From the NCBI GenBank assembly GCA_017501545.1, contig JAFVWS010000042.1, positions 1 to 64,000 of the forward strand: DNA of 64,000 nt, in the 5' to 3' direction. Origin of the DNA: Clostridia bacterium. Its GTDB lineage: Bacteria; Bacillota; Clostridia; Oscillospirales; CAG-272. The notes under the pieces are model-generated. The model had not been told where the DNA came from. It saw only the letters and a program-made list of their open reading frames with translations, and searched no databases. A program made the position numbers and the translations under genes. This document shows, piece by piece, positions 26,201 to 34,069 of the stretch (the stretch's first letter is position 1; every line of letters begins with the position of its first letter).

Positions 26201-26549
26201 GGAAGATATTATGGATGAAAAATATCACGGCTATATTGTAGACGGTGAGTATTTCGCCCATGGTTACGTTTATAAAACAGATTTTGAAACTGGCGAAACT
26301 ACTATGGAGCTTCCAAAGCTTCCTGTTGGGGCAATACAAGCACCAGACTATACTGCATTAATTGAAAAATATGAGGGACTTGTACATAATAGCGATACTG
26401 AGTATGTTGAGCGACAAGGCTGTGTAGCTGTAACAGAGGAGCTTGCCGAGGCGCTTCAAATGCTTATGGATAAATTCACCTTTGAGGGTGTTGAAAATTC
26501 ATGGACTAAGCTTTGCTACTACTATGATCACCTCGGTGCAACCGAATAA
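23220..26549 (+). CDS. Lipoprotein with extracytoplasmic TlpA-like thioredoxin domain
   Basis: 1,109 residues. Signal peptide with lipobox LIAC (Cys26), then an Asp/Thr/Ser-rich linker (about 28-57) and a CnaB/transthyretin-like module (about 60-140, GGMPLEGVKVYV). Residues about 160-420 form a TlpA-type thioredoxin fold: LNFWFTTCNYC with active-site Cys193 and Cys196, and later TGNPVTIVIDRYGMISFMHSG. Between the two lies a helical insertion of roughly 130 residues that ordinary TlpA proteins lack. The remaining 680 residues are beta-rich with no family I recognise. The upstream ATG at 23154 is rejected because ATG 23220 has GGGAG in place and yields a proper signal peptide. First gene of an operon; likely partner of the membrane redox genes at 30727-33490. 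Confidence 0.8.
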   Translation: MKKRRILSLLLAILMIFTVATQLIACGGNTNTDTSSDTETESNGGTDTESNVPGTETGKVNYTVNVKSEGGMPLEGVKVYVADKDGNFSKNSIGTTGANGTAIITLPQSNEYQIFLEDAPDGYIVEDSYEMGTTGKNIVLTSAPIEGGAAGARYELGDIIHNYTVTVDGVKYTFADILKEKDAIVLNFWFTTCNYCISEFPEMEASYAKYKDKIALFALNGKLGGDTDAKVESFKKAFHYAYSDYSTLKVALKANELTKAIGDGISYEVLSKTEIDKGFDATLLLITSASDKGAKADEIAKAIEDALLQEDDTALKKALQKFATDLKAVDTADETALQGVFDTAKGEVYNSFALNLPMAKDENDIESCFGITGNPVTIVIDRYGMISFMHSGEIPNEKYFDALFNYFTVPKANYKQAIFNGIGELTPTEKPNVEAPSNEKYNEILNKGEDEITFSPETNSDDAEYSWPFIEAEKEGVVCVKPSNYDKDKSYAILRSKVTLKAGEAVMFDYFASSQYGYDIMYVIVENQDIYSISGQSSKWQSCCPWVAKEDGVYEVALVYTKDYADLAGEDTVYVSNFRVVNKEDITVESFIPRDAATDLTEDASDFENYVEVVLGEDGYYHVGEADGPILLANLMGYTNFSRETTVTIDVTSVNSFVVDGVECYEDIILYCNYASNSQIYGFCSVTPTLKKYLEAYVDQKIGVGEGNPNQWLTLCSYYDAYGPDVKQLEDPIKGLSPFSAYEVKYDKETPVQNKVVYDRVIMPRGLLYRFTPTESGVYRFTTNSEYEVNGWIFVGDHETWAKNGDRILYTHSDVGERHSTELLIDPDGDGIYERDFTNATMVAYMEAGKDYYIDFAYYDQYQYGTFTFEAKWIGESYDHFIVASPGLFTTEDDEMQGDVIAGGIKVVLGDDGYYHHDLGNGELGSIIYADFYQTTSIFTQQSIQMICDANAFNFAVTEVDQEAIALLKKHKTEEAFRELWGDKFEENWKYYQMEDIMDEKYHGYIVDGEYFAHGYVYKTDFETGETTMELPKLPVGAIQAPDYTALIEKYEGLVHNSDTEYVERQGCVAVTEELAEALQMLMDKFTFEGVENSWTKLCYYYDHLGATE

Positions 26550-26554
26550 TTCTA

Positions 26555-26586
26555 TTAGGCGGTGCATTTGCATCGCCTAATTTTTA
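26555..26586 (+). terminator. Hairpin with T tract between lipoprotein genes 1 and 2
   Basis: TTAGGCGgTGCA-ttt-TGCAtCGCCTAA-like stem followed by TTTTT, in the 48-nt gap. No new promoter is evident before the next gene, so it may act as a partial terminator that lowers downstream expression. Confidence 0.6.
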
Positions 26587-26597
26587 ACGGAGAATAT

Positions 26598-28472
26598 ATG
26601 AAAAGAAAAATATTATTCGTTGCCTTGACGTCACTTATTTTAATGATTTTACTTTTCACCTGCGCGTGTGGTAATAATCAGGGCACCGATACAAATACGG
26701 ATACCGGCACACAGGGTGGCGATACAGAGGGAAATTCGCCTGCGGAAATTACATATACCGTAAGGGTTGTGGATTATAAGGGCAACCCTGTTACGTCTGG
26801 ACTCTTTATTCAGCTTTATAATAACGGACATGAAATTGGTTCAATGAAAAAGGCAAACTCAAACGGTGAGGCAAGCTTTGTTCTACCTCAGGGCGAGTAC
26901 ACCTATGAGCTTATTTTAACCGACGATAAAATTGAATATGACAAGGAAAACGTTACCCTTACTAAGGAAAAGCCAACAAAAGAGGTTATGCTTTACTCCT
27001 TGCCAGAAAATAAAAACTATACAATTTACCCATTTGATAGTGAAACGCAGGAAACCTATCAGTACAATGCAAAGTTTGTAGGTGAGGGAGCAACCCTTGT
27101 AGATATAAACGGCGTTTCGTACTATGTTTTCCAGCCAACACGTGGGGGAGTGTACAAATTCAGCTATATTTGTGACTCACAGATTATGATAGGCTACTAT
27201 GGCGGAAGTGAGCATTACGTCGCTAAAAGAACGCTAACTGACCCTGTTCCAACCATGGCTGTTATTAACGGAATTAGATATATACTCAGCCAAAAATCAC
27301 AGAATGGTAATAAAACCACCTACATAGGCATTGACGAGGAGCTTGGCGAGGAAATTGAGGTGACGATTGACAACTCAAGCAAGAGGGTTACCTTCACTCT
27401 TAGCGATAACGAGGCTTACGAATATACCTACGCCTTTACTGATGGCACAATGACACTCAGTGGCAAAAATTCGCCAGTAGCATCTATTGCTTGTGAGTAT
27501 AAGGAATTTACAATTGAGGTAAAGGATACTGGCGTTTCAAGCGCTGAAACAGGCACAACACGTGTAATAATCGGCTTAAGTGCGAGCTCAAAAATGAGTG
27601 CCATTTTAACGGTTGAGCGTATTTCTGACCCAGCTAAGGAAATTCCAAAGATGGATTACTTGCCGGTTGAGGTTCCAAAGACGGATTCTAATTATTCATA
27701 CCTAAATCTCGGCTTAAAGGACGTTGACATTACCGATAAGGAGCTTAAAATCGTTTATGGCGAAGACAAGCTTTTCCACCTTGGAGCTGAGGATGGACCA
27801 ATAGTTCTTGTAAGAATTGCCTCTGATAATAAGTATAGGCCATCATTTTCGACAATGTGTGAAACTGCGGCGCTTTGTGGCGCTATCAAGGACGAAAGCG
27901 GTAACACTCTAAGAATTGAGGTATATAACGATTTAATTTCCAAATATGCAGAGAAGTGTGATGATGCAGGCGTTACTCCACTTACTAAGGAGATTCTCTA
28001 TGCGATAAACAATATCGCAAGCCACAATAGCTGGTTTGAGGGAGAGGGCTGTATATTTAAGGTCGGTGGAGGAACTGACGAGGATGGAAACGTAATTGAG
28101 GGTACACTTATTGATTTCGTGCCTGAAAACGCGCAGTACTTCGCTTGCTGTTATCTTGAACCAAACGGCTTTGGCACAGAGGAAAAAAGAGTTCAAATTA
28201 CAGACTCAGCCTCAGAGAAGGATTTGTTAATCCTTGCCGAGGCGCAAAGCTCTGTTTACGTAAAGTCAACAAGACAAATTAAGTCAACTCTTGTAATTAA
28301 AAACGCACAAAATTTAACTGTTTTAGTCGGTGGTGAGGAATTCGTAGCTGACGAGGACGGAGTTATCACGATAATATTCGATGGCACAGCGCCTATTGAA
28401 TTTACTATCAACAACGTTAGCACAAATAATGAAGACGTAGTATTTACGTTTACTACGTACACGGAGGAATAA
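26598..28472 (+). CDS. Lipoprotein with CnaB-like N-terminal module, function unknown
   Basis: 624 residues. Signal peptide ILFVALTSLILMILLF ending in a TCAC lipobox (Cys24), then a short Thr/Asp/Gly linker and a CnaB-like module (about 50-125, TYTVRVVDYKGNPVTSGLFI). The rest is beta-rich. A segment KIVYGEDKLFHLGAEDGPIVLVRI resembles VVLGEDGYYHVGEADGPILLANL in the first lipoprotein, so the two share a domain. GGAG precedes ATG 26598; the upstream ATG at 26562 would add a tail before the signal peptide. The stop overlaps the next start by one base (TAATG), so the two genes are translationally coupled. Confidence 0.75.
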   Translation: MKRKILFVALTSLILMILLFTCACGNNQGTDTNTDTGTQGGDTEGNSPAEITYTVRVVDYKGNPVTSGLFIQLYNNGHEIGSMKKANSNGEASFVLPQGEYTYELILTDDKIEYDKENVTLTKEKPTKEVMLYSLPENKNYTIYPFDSETQETYQYNAKFVGEGATLVDINGVSYYVFQPTRGGVYKFSYICDSQIMIGYYGGSEHYVAKRTLTDPVPTMAVINGIRYILSQKSQNGNKTTYIGIDEELGEEIEVTIDNSSKRVTFTLSDNEAYEYTYAFTDGTMTLSGKNSPVASIACEYKEFTIEVKDTGVSSAETGTTRVIIGLSASSKMSAILTVERISDPAKEIPKMDYLPVEVPKTDSNYSYLNLGLKDVDITDKELKIVYGEDKLFHLGAEDGPIVLVRIASDNKYRPSFSTMCETAALCGAIKDESGNTLRIEVYNDLISKYAEKCDDAGVTPLTKEILYAINNIASHNSWFEGEGCIFKVGGGTDEDGNVIEGTLIDFVPENAQYFACCYLEPNGFGTEEKRVQITDSASEKDLLILAEAQSSVYVKSTRQIKSTLVIKNAQNLTVLVGGEEFVADEDGVITIIFDGTAPIEFTINNVSTNNEDVVFTFTTYTEE

Positions 28473-30616
28473 TGAAAAGCTTCAAAAAATTAACATTACT
28501 TATGCTTGTAGTTATGTCATTGCTTCTTTGCACGCTTCTTGTAGCTTCCTGTGGTGGAAACACAAGCACAGATACAAGCACGGATACGGGCGATACAAGC
28601 AAGCCAAATGACAAGGAAACCGACACAAGCAAGCCTACTGATACGGAAACAGGCGATGAGGTGGACGAATACGTTACCTACACTGTATATTTCCAAAACC
28701 AAAATGGTCAGCCAATTGAGGGCGTAAATGCGCAAATTTGCACAGATAGCTCATGCAAGCCACCACAGGTGTCAGATGCGCAGGGCGTTTGCAAGTTCTA
28801 TAATGACGTTAAGGATAATTTCAAAATCCAAATCAACTCAGTTCCTGAGGGCTACACCATGATAGAAGGATATATTCCATTCCCAGAGGGAAGAACCTCT
28901 ACAACTGTTACAATTGAGCAAAACGTTACTTATTCAGTTACAGCAAGTGATTTACACGGAATAAAGCTTGAAAACATTTTGGTTGAGCTTTATAAAAAGG
29001 CTGACGACACACTAATTGATTCGAAAATCACCGACAAAACAGGTAAGGTTGAGTTTACACTTGGCCCAGACGAATACTACGCAATTGTAAAGCATGCATA
29101 TGATAACGGTGCGTTTACTATTGCAAGCGATGAGGACAGAATTACATTTGAGAAGACAAGAAATGCGCTAATTCAGTTTGTAGTGCTTGATACACCAGTT
29201 GATTATAGTGTTTTGCTTAAGGATGCAAGTGGTGCATTAGTAAACGACGCTGAAATTAGCCTTTATAATGAGAAGTTTGAGCTTGTTGGCACAGCTAAGA
29301 CTCAAAACGGAGTAGCTACCTTTAAGACTCAAAACGGCCTTTACTATGCAAGCGCGTGCGTAGGCGAGGGCGAGTATGCAAAAACTGCTATTTTAGAGAA
29401 AAATGGCGCTACCAGTGTCGAAATTAACATAGAAAATGCAGTAGCAGGAAGCGACAGACAACACCCAATTATGCTTCTTGGTGATATTAATATTAATCTT
29501 GAGGTGGGCGCACAGCTTTGGTACAGCGTTCCGTTTGCAAAGGGCAAGACAGTAGAAATTAACTCTGACTCAGTTGAGGTTCGCTATATTGTTGACAATC
29601 TAACACCAAATGCTGATGGAAAAATTATGTTTACATTAAGCGAGGAGGGCGAGGCTGTATTTAGAGTTAAGTCAACTGCTTCCGAGGCTATTAATGTAAC
29701 AGGCGAGATTTATAAGCTTGGCTCGCTTGAAACACCTATTGAGATTTCTGTTGGAACCTCCCACATATTTGATCTTGAGCTTGGCGAGGGTGAAAAGCTT
29801 TACTATTCATTTGTAGCAGCTGAGGACGGCACAATAAGAGTAGAAACAGAAAACGAATATGCAGTTGTATCAATTAACGGTAATAGATTTAAAAAGTCAG
29901 TTAAGGCGGGCGAGGAGGTTGTTATTTGCTTCTTTACAGAAAAGCAGAGTGGAGAGCTAATTTCAAGCCCAGCTGCCAGCTTCGAGGCAACACTTTCTCT
30001 TGCTAAGACAAATGCAGATTACAAGGTAAGCGTAAATCTTGATAATCAAATTTCACCTGACACAAAAATTGAGCTTTATACCTACGATGGCGAAAGCTAC
30101 ACTATGGTTGGTGAGGGTACAACTGATGCAAACGGTAAATATATCTTTGCAGGCTTAGTTGAAACTGCTGACTACTATATTAAGGCAATCTACACTGAGG
30201 AGTACGAAACAATTAGCGAGTATATTCCTTTCGGTGACGAAACTGAAATCACAGTTTATATTACACACAAGCGCGATGGTAGCCAAAAATACCCATTCCT
30301 TGTAGACTCTGAGGATGGCACAAATACAACAGAGGTTGTTCTTGAGGCGAATAAAGAGGTTTGGTACACACTCTTCTATATTACTGGTGCTACAATTTCA
30401 ATTGATAACCAAAATGCAAGCGTAGAAATCTACATCCAAACAGGTGATGGAGAGCCAGTAGCTGTTACAACACTAACAGGTGAGACGCTTTCACATATGC
30501 TTAGCGAAAACTATGGCACAACCACAAGAGTTTTAGTTAAAATTACAATTAAAAACGGCGAGGCTGGCACTGTAAATCTTACATACACAGCCCCAGTGGT
30601 TGAAGACGAGGAATAA
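28472..30616 (+). CDS. Lipoprotein with repeated CnaB-like modules
   Basis: 714 residues. Signal peptide with lipobox LVASC (Cys27) and an Asp/Thr/Lys-rich linker (to about 65). Several CnaB/transthyretin-like modules follow: YTVYFQNQNGQPIEGVNAQI, YSVTASDLHGIKLENILVEL, YSVLLKDASGALVNDAEISL and later YKVSVNLDNQISPDTKIELY. Between them are beta domains of the type LEVGAQLWYSVPF and LELGEGEKLYYSFVA. Such modules usually form stalks. It is the third gene of the operon and overlaps its neighbour by one base. No catalytic site is visible; a scaffold or adhesive role is inferred. Confidence 0.75.
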   Translation: MKSFKKLTLLMLVVMSLLLCTLLVASCGGNTSTDTSTDTGDTSKPNDKETDTSKPTDTETGDEVDEYVTYTVYFQNQNGQPIEGVNAQICTDSSCKPPQVSDAQGVCKFYNDVKDNFKIQINSVPEGYTMIEGYIPFPEGRTSTTVTIEQNVTYSVTASDLHGIKLENILVELYKKADDTLIDSKITDKTGKVEFTLGPDEYYAIVKHAYDNGAFTIASDEDRITFEKTRNALIQFVVLDTPVDYSVLLKDASGALVNDAEISLYNEKFELVGTAKTQNGVATFKTQNGLYYASACVGEGEYAKTAILEKNGATSVEINIENAVAGSDRQHPIMLLGDININLEVGAQLWYSVPFAKGKTVEINSDSVEVRYIVDNLTPNADGKIMFTLSEEGEAVFRVKSTASEAINVTGEIYKLGSLETPIEISVGTSHIFDLELGEGEKLYYSFVAAEDGTIRVETENEYAVVSINGNRFKKSVKAGEEVVICFFTEKQSGELISSPAASFEATLSLAKTNADYKVSVNLDNQISPDTKIELYTYDGESYTMVGEGTTDANGKYIFAGLVETADYYIKAIYTEEYETISEYIPFGDETEITVYITHKRDGSQKYPFLVDSEDGTNTTEVVLEANKEVWYTLFYITGATISIDNQNASVEIYIQTGDGEPVAVTTLTGETLSHMLSENYGTTTRVLVKITIKNGEAGTVNLTYTAPVVEDEE

Positions 30617-30618
30617 TT

Positions 30619-30650
30619 AAAAAAGAACGGCAATTTTGCCGTTCTTTTTA
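30619..30650 (+). terminator. Terminator of the lipoprotein operon
   Basis: AAAGAACGGCA-atttt-TGCCGTTCTTT with T tract. Confidence 0.8.
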
Positions 30651-30687
30651 TTAAAATAAGCCAGGACGTGTCTAAAAAGCTATATAA

Positions 30688-30722
30688 AAAGCCGTGTGCA
30701 ATTTCTTGGCACACGGCTTAAT
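30688..30722 (-). terminator. Terminator of the membrane redox operon
   Basis: AGCCGTGTGC and GCACACGGCT form a 10-bp perfect stem, followed on the minus strand by TTTTTATATAG. Confidence 0.75.
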
Positions 30723-30726
30723 TTAT

Positions 30727-32652
30727 TTAGTTAGATGCCTTTTGAATTTCTGCAATTAAAGCCTCCGCTGACATCTCACCACTTGCCGAGTAGGTAATAA
30801 CACCACTCTCGTTAATAACGATTGTCCAAGGGTAAGATGGGTTAAGCTTTTCACCGGTAACTGTAAGGAAGTAGTTGTCAGTTGGCTTGCTACTGTTTGT
30901 ATCTCTTAGGAATATCATATTTGAGTCGGCATAGTTCTTTGCAACGTATTCAAGCGCTGTGCCATATTCCTTGTTAACTACAACGTCAAAGCCTGAATCT
31001 GAGTGTACTGCATAGAAAACAACTGAGTCCTTATACTGTGTTGCAACGTCGTTAAAGTGAGGAAGCTCCTTTACGCAAGGCTGACACCACGTGCCCCAGA
31101 AGTTGATTACTGTAACCTTGCCACTCTTTGATGGGTCAATGCTTTCAGCGCTTAGACCGTTTTCGTCAAAGCTTTGCAGTGACGCGCTTGGTAGACGGTT
31201 GCCAACCTTAGTGCCAACAGTTGGTCCCTCTGGCTCGCTTGTGTCTGTTGTTTCAGTTGAGTCACCCCTTAAATCTTCCCAAAGCTTGTCATTTTTAATT
31301 ACGTTAAAGTAAATTAGCACGCCAGCTAAAATAACTGTCGCAATTGATAGGGCAATAACGCCACGCTTGATGTTCTTCTTTCTTGCGCGCTGGTTTTCTA
31401 CCTCTTGCTCCTTTTCAATTTCCTTGCGCTCAAGGTAGCTTGCACCCTCTGGCACGTCAATTACGTTTGGAGCAACGGAAATCTTAGGTCCCTTCCAGAA
31501 AATAGCCTTGGTAGGGCAGACGGAAATACATTCACCACAGCTAATACACTCGTGGTCACCTACGTGCTTGATATCAAGCTTACATTTGCTAATACATTTA
31601 CCACAATGCGTGCATTTGTCCTTGTTAAGCTTAATTCCGAAGAATGAAAACTTGTTAAATAAGCTGTAAATTGCACCCATAGGGCAGATGAAACGGCAGA
31701 AGCCTCTATATAAGAAGATACAAGCGACTATAATTGTTACAAGTAAAATAAACTTCCAAGCAAATTGTGCGCCAAGACCGTTTAGCATTTGCCAGTCGTT
31801 TTGTGGGATTAGTCCAAATGCGCCCTCTAAAATACCTGCTGGACATATGTATTTACAAAAGGCAGGGAACAGTCCAACAGCTGAAAACAGGAACACAAAT
31901 ACGGCTAAAATAACGTATTTTAAATACGAGAATACACGTGTTACTGCGCTTTTACCGATTTTAGGAGTCTTAATCTTGTAAAGAAGGTCTTGGAAAAGAC
32001 CAAAAGGACAAAGCCAACCACAAATTGTACGGCCAAGCATAATGCCCATTAGCATAATTATACCAAAGGTATAAAACATAAAACTTCTGTTGCCGATGGA
32101 GTTCTGAAGCGCACCAAGCGGACACGTGCCGATTGCGCCGGGGCAAGAGTAGCAGTTGATGCCAGGTGAACAGATAAACTTAGAATCTCCAACAAACATT
32201 CCGCCTTGAACGTAGCCCTTGAGGTTTGCGTTGAAGAGAAGCGCGGCGTAAAGCTGAGCAATACGGCGCTTTGAAGGAATCATGCTCTTAAGCCATTTTT
32301 TAAAGGTGTGCTTTTCCGGCTTTTTCTCATCCTCTAAATTAATTGTTACTGTGTCGTGCGCAATTGCAACGTTACGTACGTGTGGCTCATTTGCCTCACG
32401 CGCAAGGTTTTGCTCAATTGTGCTTTCAAATTTAATATTTGTGGTGTAATCACCATAATCTCTAAACTTTAAATCCTCGTCCTCAATTAGCTCCTTGATG
32501 CTAACGTCCATATCGATAAGCTCGATATCATCATCAAGCATAAGCTCTGGGGTGGAGTATTTTGCGCCACTTTCATAAACTGGCAAATCGTCTCTTTCCT
32601 GGTGCGCGGATTTAGTAAGGTGTAAAAGAATTCTTTTTCTGGTATCCTTCAT
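30727..32652 (-). CDS. Membrane polyferredoxin fused to an extracytoplasmic TlpA thioredoxin
   Basis: 641 residues. After an acidic, presumably cytoplasmic N-terminus (1-125) comes a NapH/CcoG-like membrane core with cysteines at 161, 167, 170 and 177 and three CxxxCP motifs (211-215, 266-270, 319-323) between hydrophobic segments. Two classical [4Fe-4S] motifs follow (347-357 CTHCGKCISKC, and 369-379). A last membrane helix (about 431-450) leads to an outward-facing TlpA domain with WCQPC (Cys523, Cys526) and the cis-Pro region YPWTIVI. The layout implies electrons passing from cytoplasmic ferredoxin through the membrane to a thiol-disulfide domain outside, doing the job of DsbD/CcdA. It is the second gene of a two-gene operon, 10 nt after its neighbour, with AGGAGG before the ATG. 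Confidence 0.88.
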   Translation of the reverse strand: MKDTRKRILLHLTKSAHQERDDLPVYESGAKYSTPELMLDDDIELIDMDVSIKELIEDEDLKFRDYGDYTTNIKFESTIEQNLAREANEPHVRNVAIAHDTVTINLEDEKKPEKHTFKKWLKSMIPSKRRIAQLYAALLFNANLKGYVQGGMFVGDSKFICSPGINCYSCPGAIGTCPLGALQNSIGNRSFMFYTFGIIMLMGIMLGRTICGWLCPFGLFQDLLYKIKTPKIGKSAVTRVFSYLKYVILAVFVFLFSAVGLFPAFCKYICPAGILEGAFGLIPQNDWQMLNGLGAQFAWKFILLVTIIVACIFLYRGFCRFICPMGAIYSLFNKFSFFGIKLNKDKCTHCGKCISKCKLDIKHVGDHECISCGECISVCPTKAIFWKGPKISVAPNVIDVPEGASYLERKEIEKEQEVENQRARKKNIKRGVIALSIATVILAGVLIYFNVIKNDKLWEDLRGDSTETTDTSEPEGPTVGTKVGNRLPSASLQSFDENGLSAESIDPSKSGKVTVINFWGTWCQPCVKELPHFNDVATQYKDSVVFYAVHSDSGFDVVVNKEYGTALEYVAKNYADSNMIFLRDTNSSKPTDNYFLTVTGEKLNPSYPWTIVINESGVITYSASGEMSAEALIAEIQKASN

Positions 32653-32662
32653 GCTTTCCTCC

Positions 32663-33490
32663 TTAACCTATACCGATACAACCAAGACAAATATTGTTTG
32701 CGATGATAAGTATTTTATCAAGGTCGCCAAGACAAATGCCGGTTATAATTAGTCCAACTGCAATTACTGTAACTATAATGCGTATAGCCCAAATAAACTT
32801 ATTTCTGTGCTTTTTAAGAGGGCATACCTTTTCTTCCTTGAGTGGCATTTCAGACACAGGGTGTCCTCTTTTTGTTCTTTCAGCGATGATAGCGCGCACC
32901 GCCTCAAGCTCCTTGTCATATGTAAATTTAGAGAAGATTTCATAAACTGCCATTACAACAAACGGAACAATTGAGTATGACATAATTCGTGCGCACTCAG
33001 GCAGGATAGTATAAATATCTGAAATTTCACCTGCACAGATGCCCTTGAAAACGCTTGAGGTGCAAAGGTAAATAATGCAAGCTGCTAAGTTAGCAACGAA
33101 ATTTAAAATCATAATGATGAAAAATGCAAGTCTAAAGCGTCTTTGCGCCTTAACAAACTTACTAAGCTCAGGTGGTGCCTCGTTTAGGTTAACCTTTCTG
33201 TAAAGCTTCTTAAGAATATACTTGCTTGGAACCGATGCGCGAATTTCCTCCTTAGCAGGGAACACTGCGTGAAGCACGCCACCACCAATTATGCCAAGCA
33301 CACATACTGAAAATGGTGCGATGACAACTAAAAATGCCGAGTAGATTGAGTCCTTGGTAAAGGCGCCACTTGGAGCTTTTTTTGCAATCATTACGCAAGC
33401 AACAGTAAGACAAATAGCAACAACCACTATCAGTAGTGAAAGCGTTATTCCATAGATGAGATGAACAATTTTTTTCTGCTTCTCTGACAT
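32663..33490 (-). CDS. Membrane protein with CD1871A-like CxxC tail
   Basis: 275 residues with about five membrane segments (near 12-33, 49-70, 118-140, 165-185, 235-255). The C-terminus, GLIITGICLG followed by IANNICLGCIGIG, closely resembles the small CD1871A-family CxxC membrane proteins known beside 4Fe-4S and TlpA genes in Clostridia; Cys268 and Cys271 lie four residues from the end. Here that tail is fused to a larger helical protein not recognised otherwise. It is transcribed first, from a consensus promoter, and AAGGAG lies 7 nt before the ATG. A role as thiol relay or assembly partner of the downstream polyferredoxin is inferred from context. Confidence 0.7.
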   Translation of the reverse strand: MSEKQKKIVHLIYGITLSLLIVVVAICLTVACVMIAKKAPSGAFTKDSIYSAFLVVIAPFSVCVLGIIGGGVLHAVFPAKEEIRASVPSKYILKKLYRKVNLNEAPPELSKFVKAQRRFRLAFFIIMILNFVANLAACIIYLCTSSVFKGICAGEISDIYTILPECARIMSYSIVPFVVMAVYEIFSKFTYDKELEAVRAIIAERTKRGHPVSEMPLKEEKVCPLKKHRNKFIWAIRIIVTVIAVGLIITGICLGDLDKILIIANNICLGCIGIG

Positions 33491-33523
33491 AAAACACTCC
33501 TTAAAGAAATAAATACTACACGC

Positions 33524-33552
33524 ATTATAACATATTACTAAAGTAATGTCAA
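33524..33552 (-). promoter_or_regulatory. Promoter of the membrane redox operon
   Basis: Minus strand TTGACA (33547-33552), exactly 17 nt, TATAAT (33524-33529). Confidence 0.8.
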
Positions 33553-33976
33553 GGTAAAAATAGTCAATTTTGCGCGCACAAGAGAAATGGAAAAATTAGG
33601 TTGAAGCTCCAAAAGCCAGAAAAAGCAGGACAAAGGGAAAGCTGTAAACACACAATAAGCAGAAAAATAAGAAGCGACAATGAGCAAGGTAAAAAGTGGC
33701 AAATTCAGACACTCCCCCGACCGAAATTTAGAAAATGCGACACTCCCTCAGCAAAAATTGAGCGATTTTTAAGGAAAAAATCAAATTGTAAACTTTTTTT
33801 GAAAACTTTTTCACCTCGGAAAAATAATTCGGCAGAAATATGCATTTATCAAACAACCTCTAAGCCCTTATACTGTTTAGTGTTTTAACACTTTTTAACT
33901 TTATCACGCTAAAGGCTATTCATAAAATATTCATTTGATAATTTGTTCATAATTAGTGCTAATTATAATTAAATAC
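33553..33976. other. AT-rich intergenic region upstream of the protease operon
   Basis: No gene supported. It contains a short imperfect direct repeat around GACACTCCC (33706 and 33740) and palindromes such as AGTGTtttAACACT near 33880 and an AATTAG/CTAATT dyad near 33952, just before the protease promoter. These could be operators of the 17-kb operon. An open frame at 33601-33888 has no RBS and lysine-rich, low-complexity content. Confidence 0.4.
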
Positions 33977-34005
33977 TTGCTTTTTAACTTTTATTATGAT
34001 AAAAT
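33977..34005 (+). promoter_or_regulatory. Promoter of the protease/Opp operon
   Basis: TTGCTT (33977-33982), 17-nt spacer, TAAAAT (34000-34005), about 65 nt before the start codon. Confidence 0.55.
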
Positions 34006-34069
34006 ACTACCGTATGTTTATCAATATTATATATATCACACGCAAATTTATAGGAAAGGCAAAAAGACA

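Noticed and set aside
33601..33888. Open frame of 95 codons in the gap before the protease
   Set aside because: Begins without a ribosome binding site, is lysine- and asparagine-rich as expected of random AT-rich DNA, and shows no domain.
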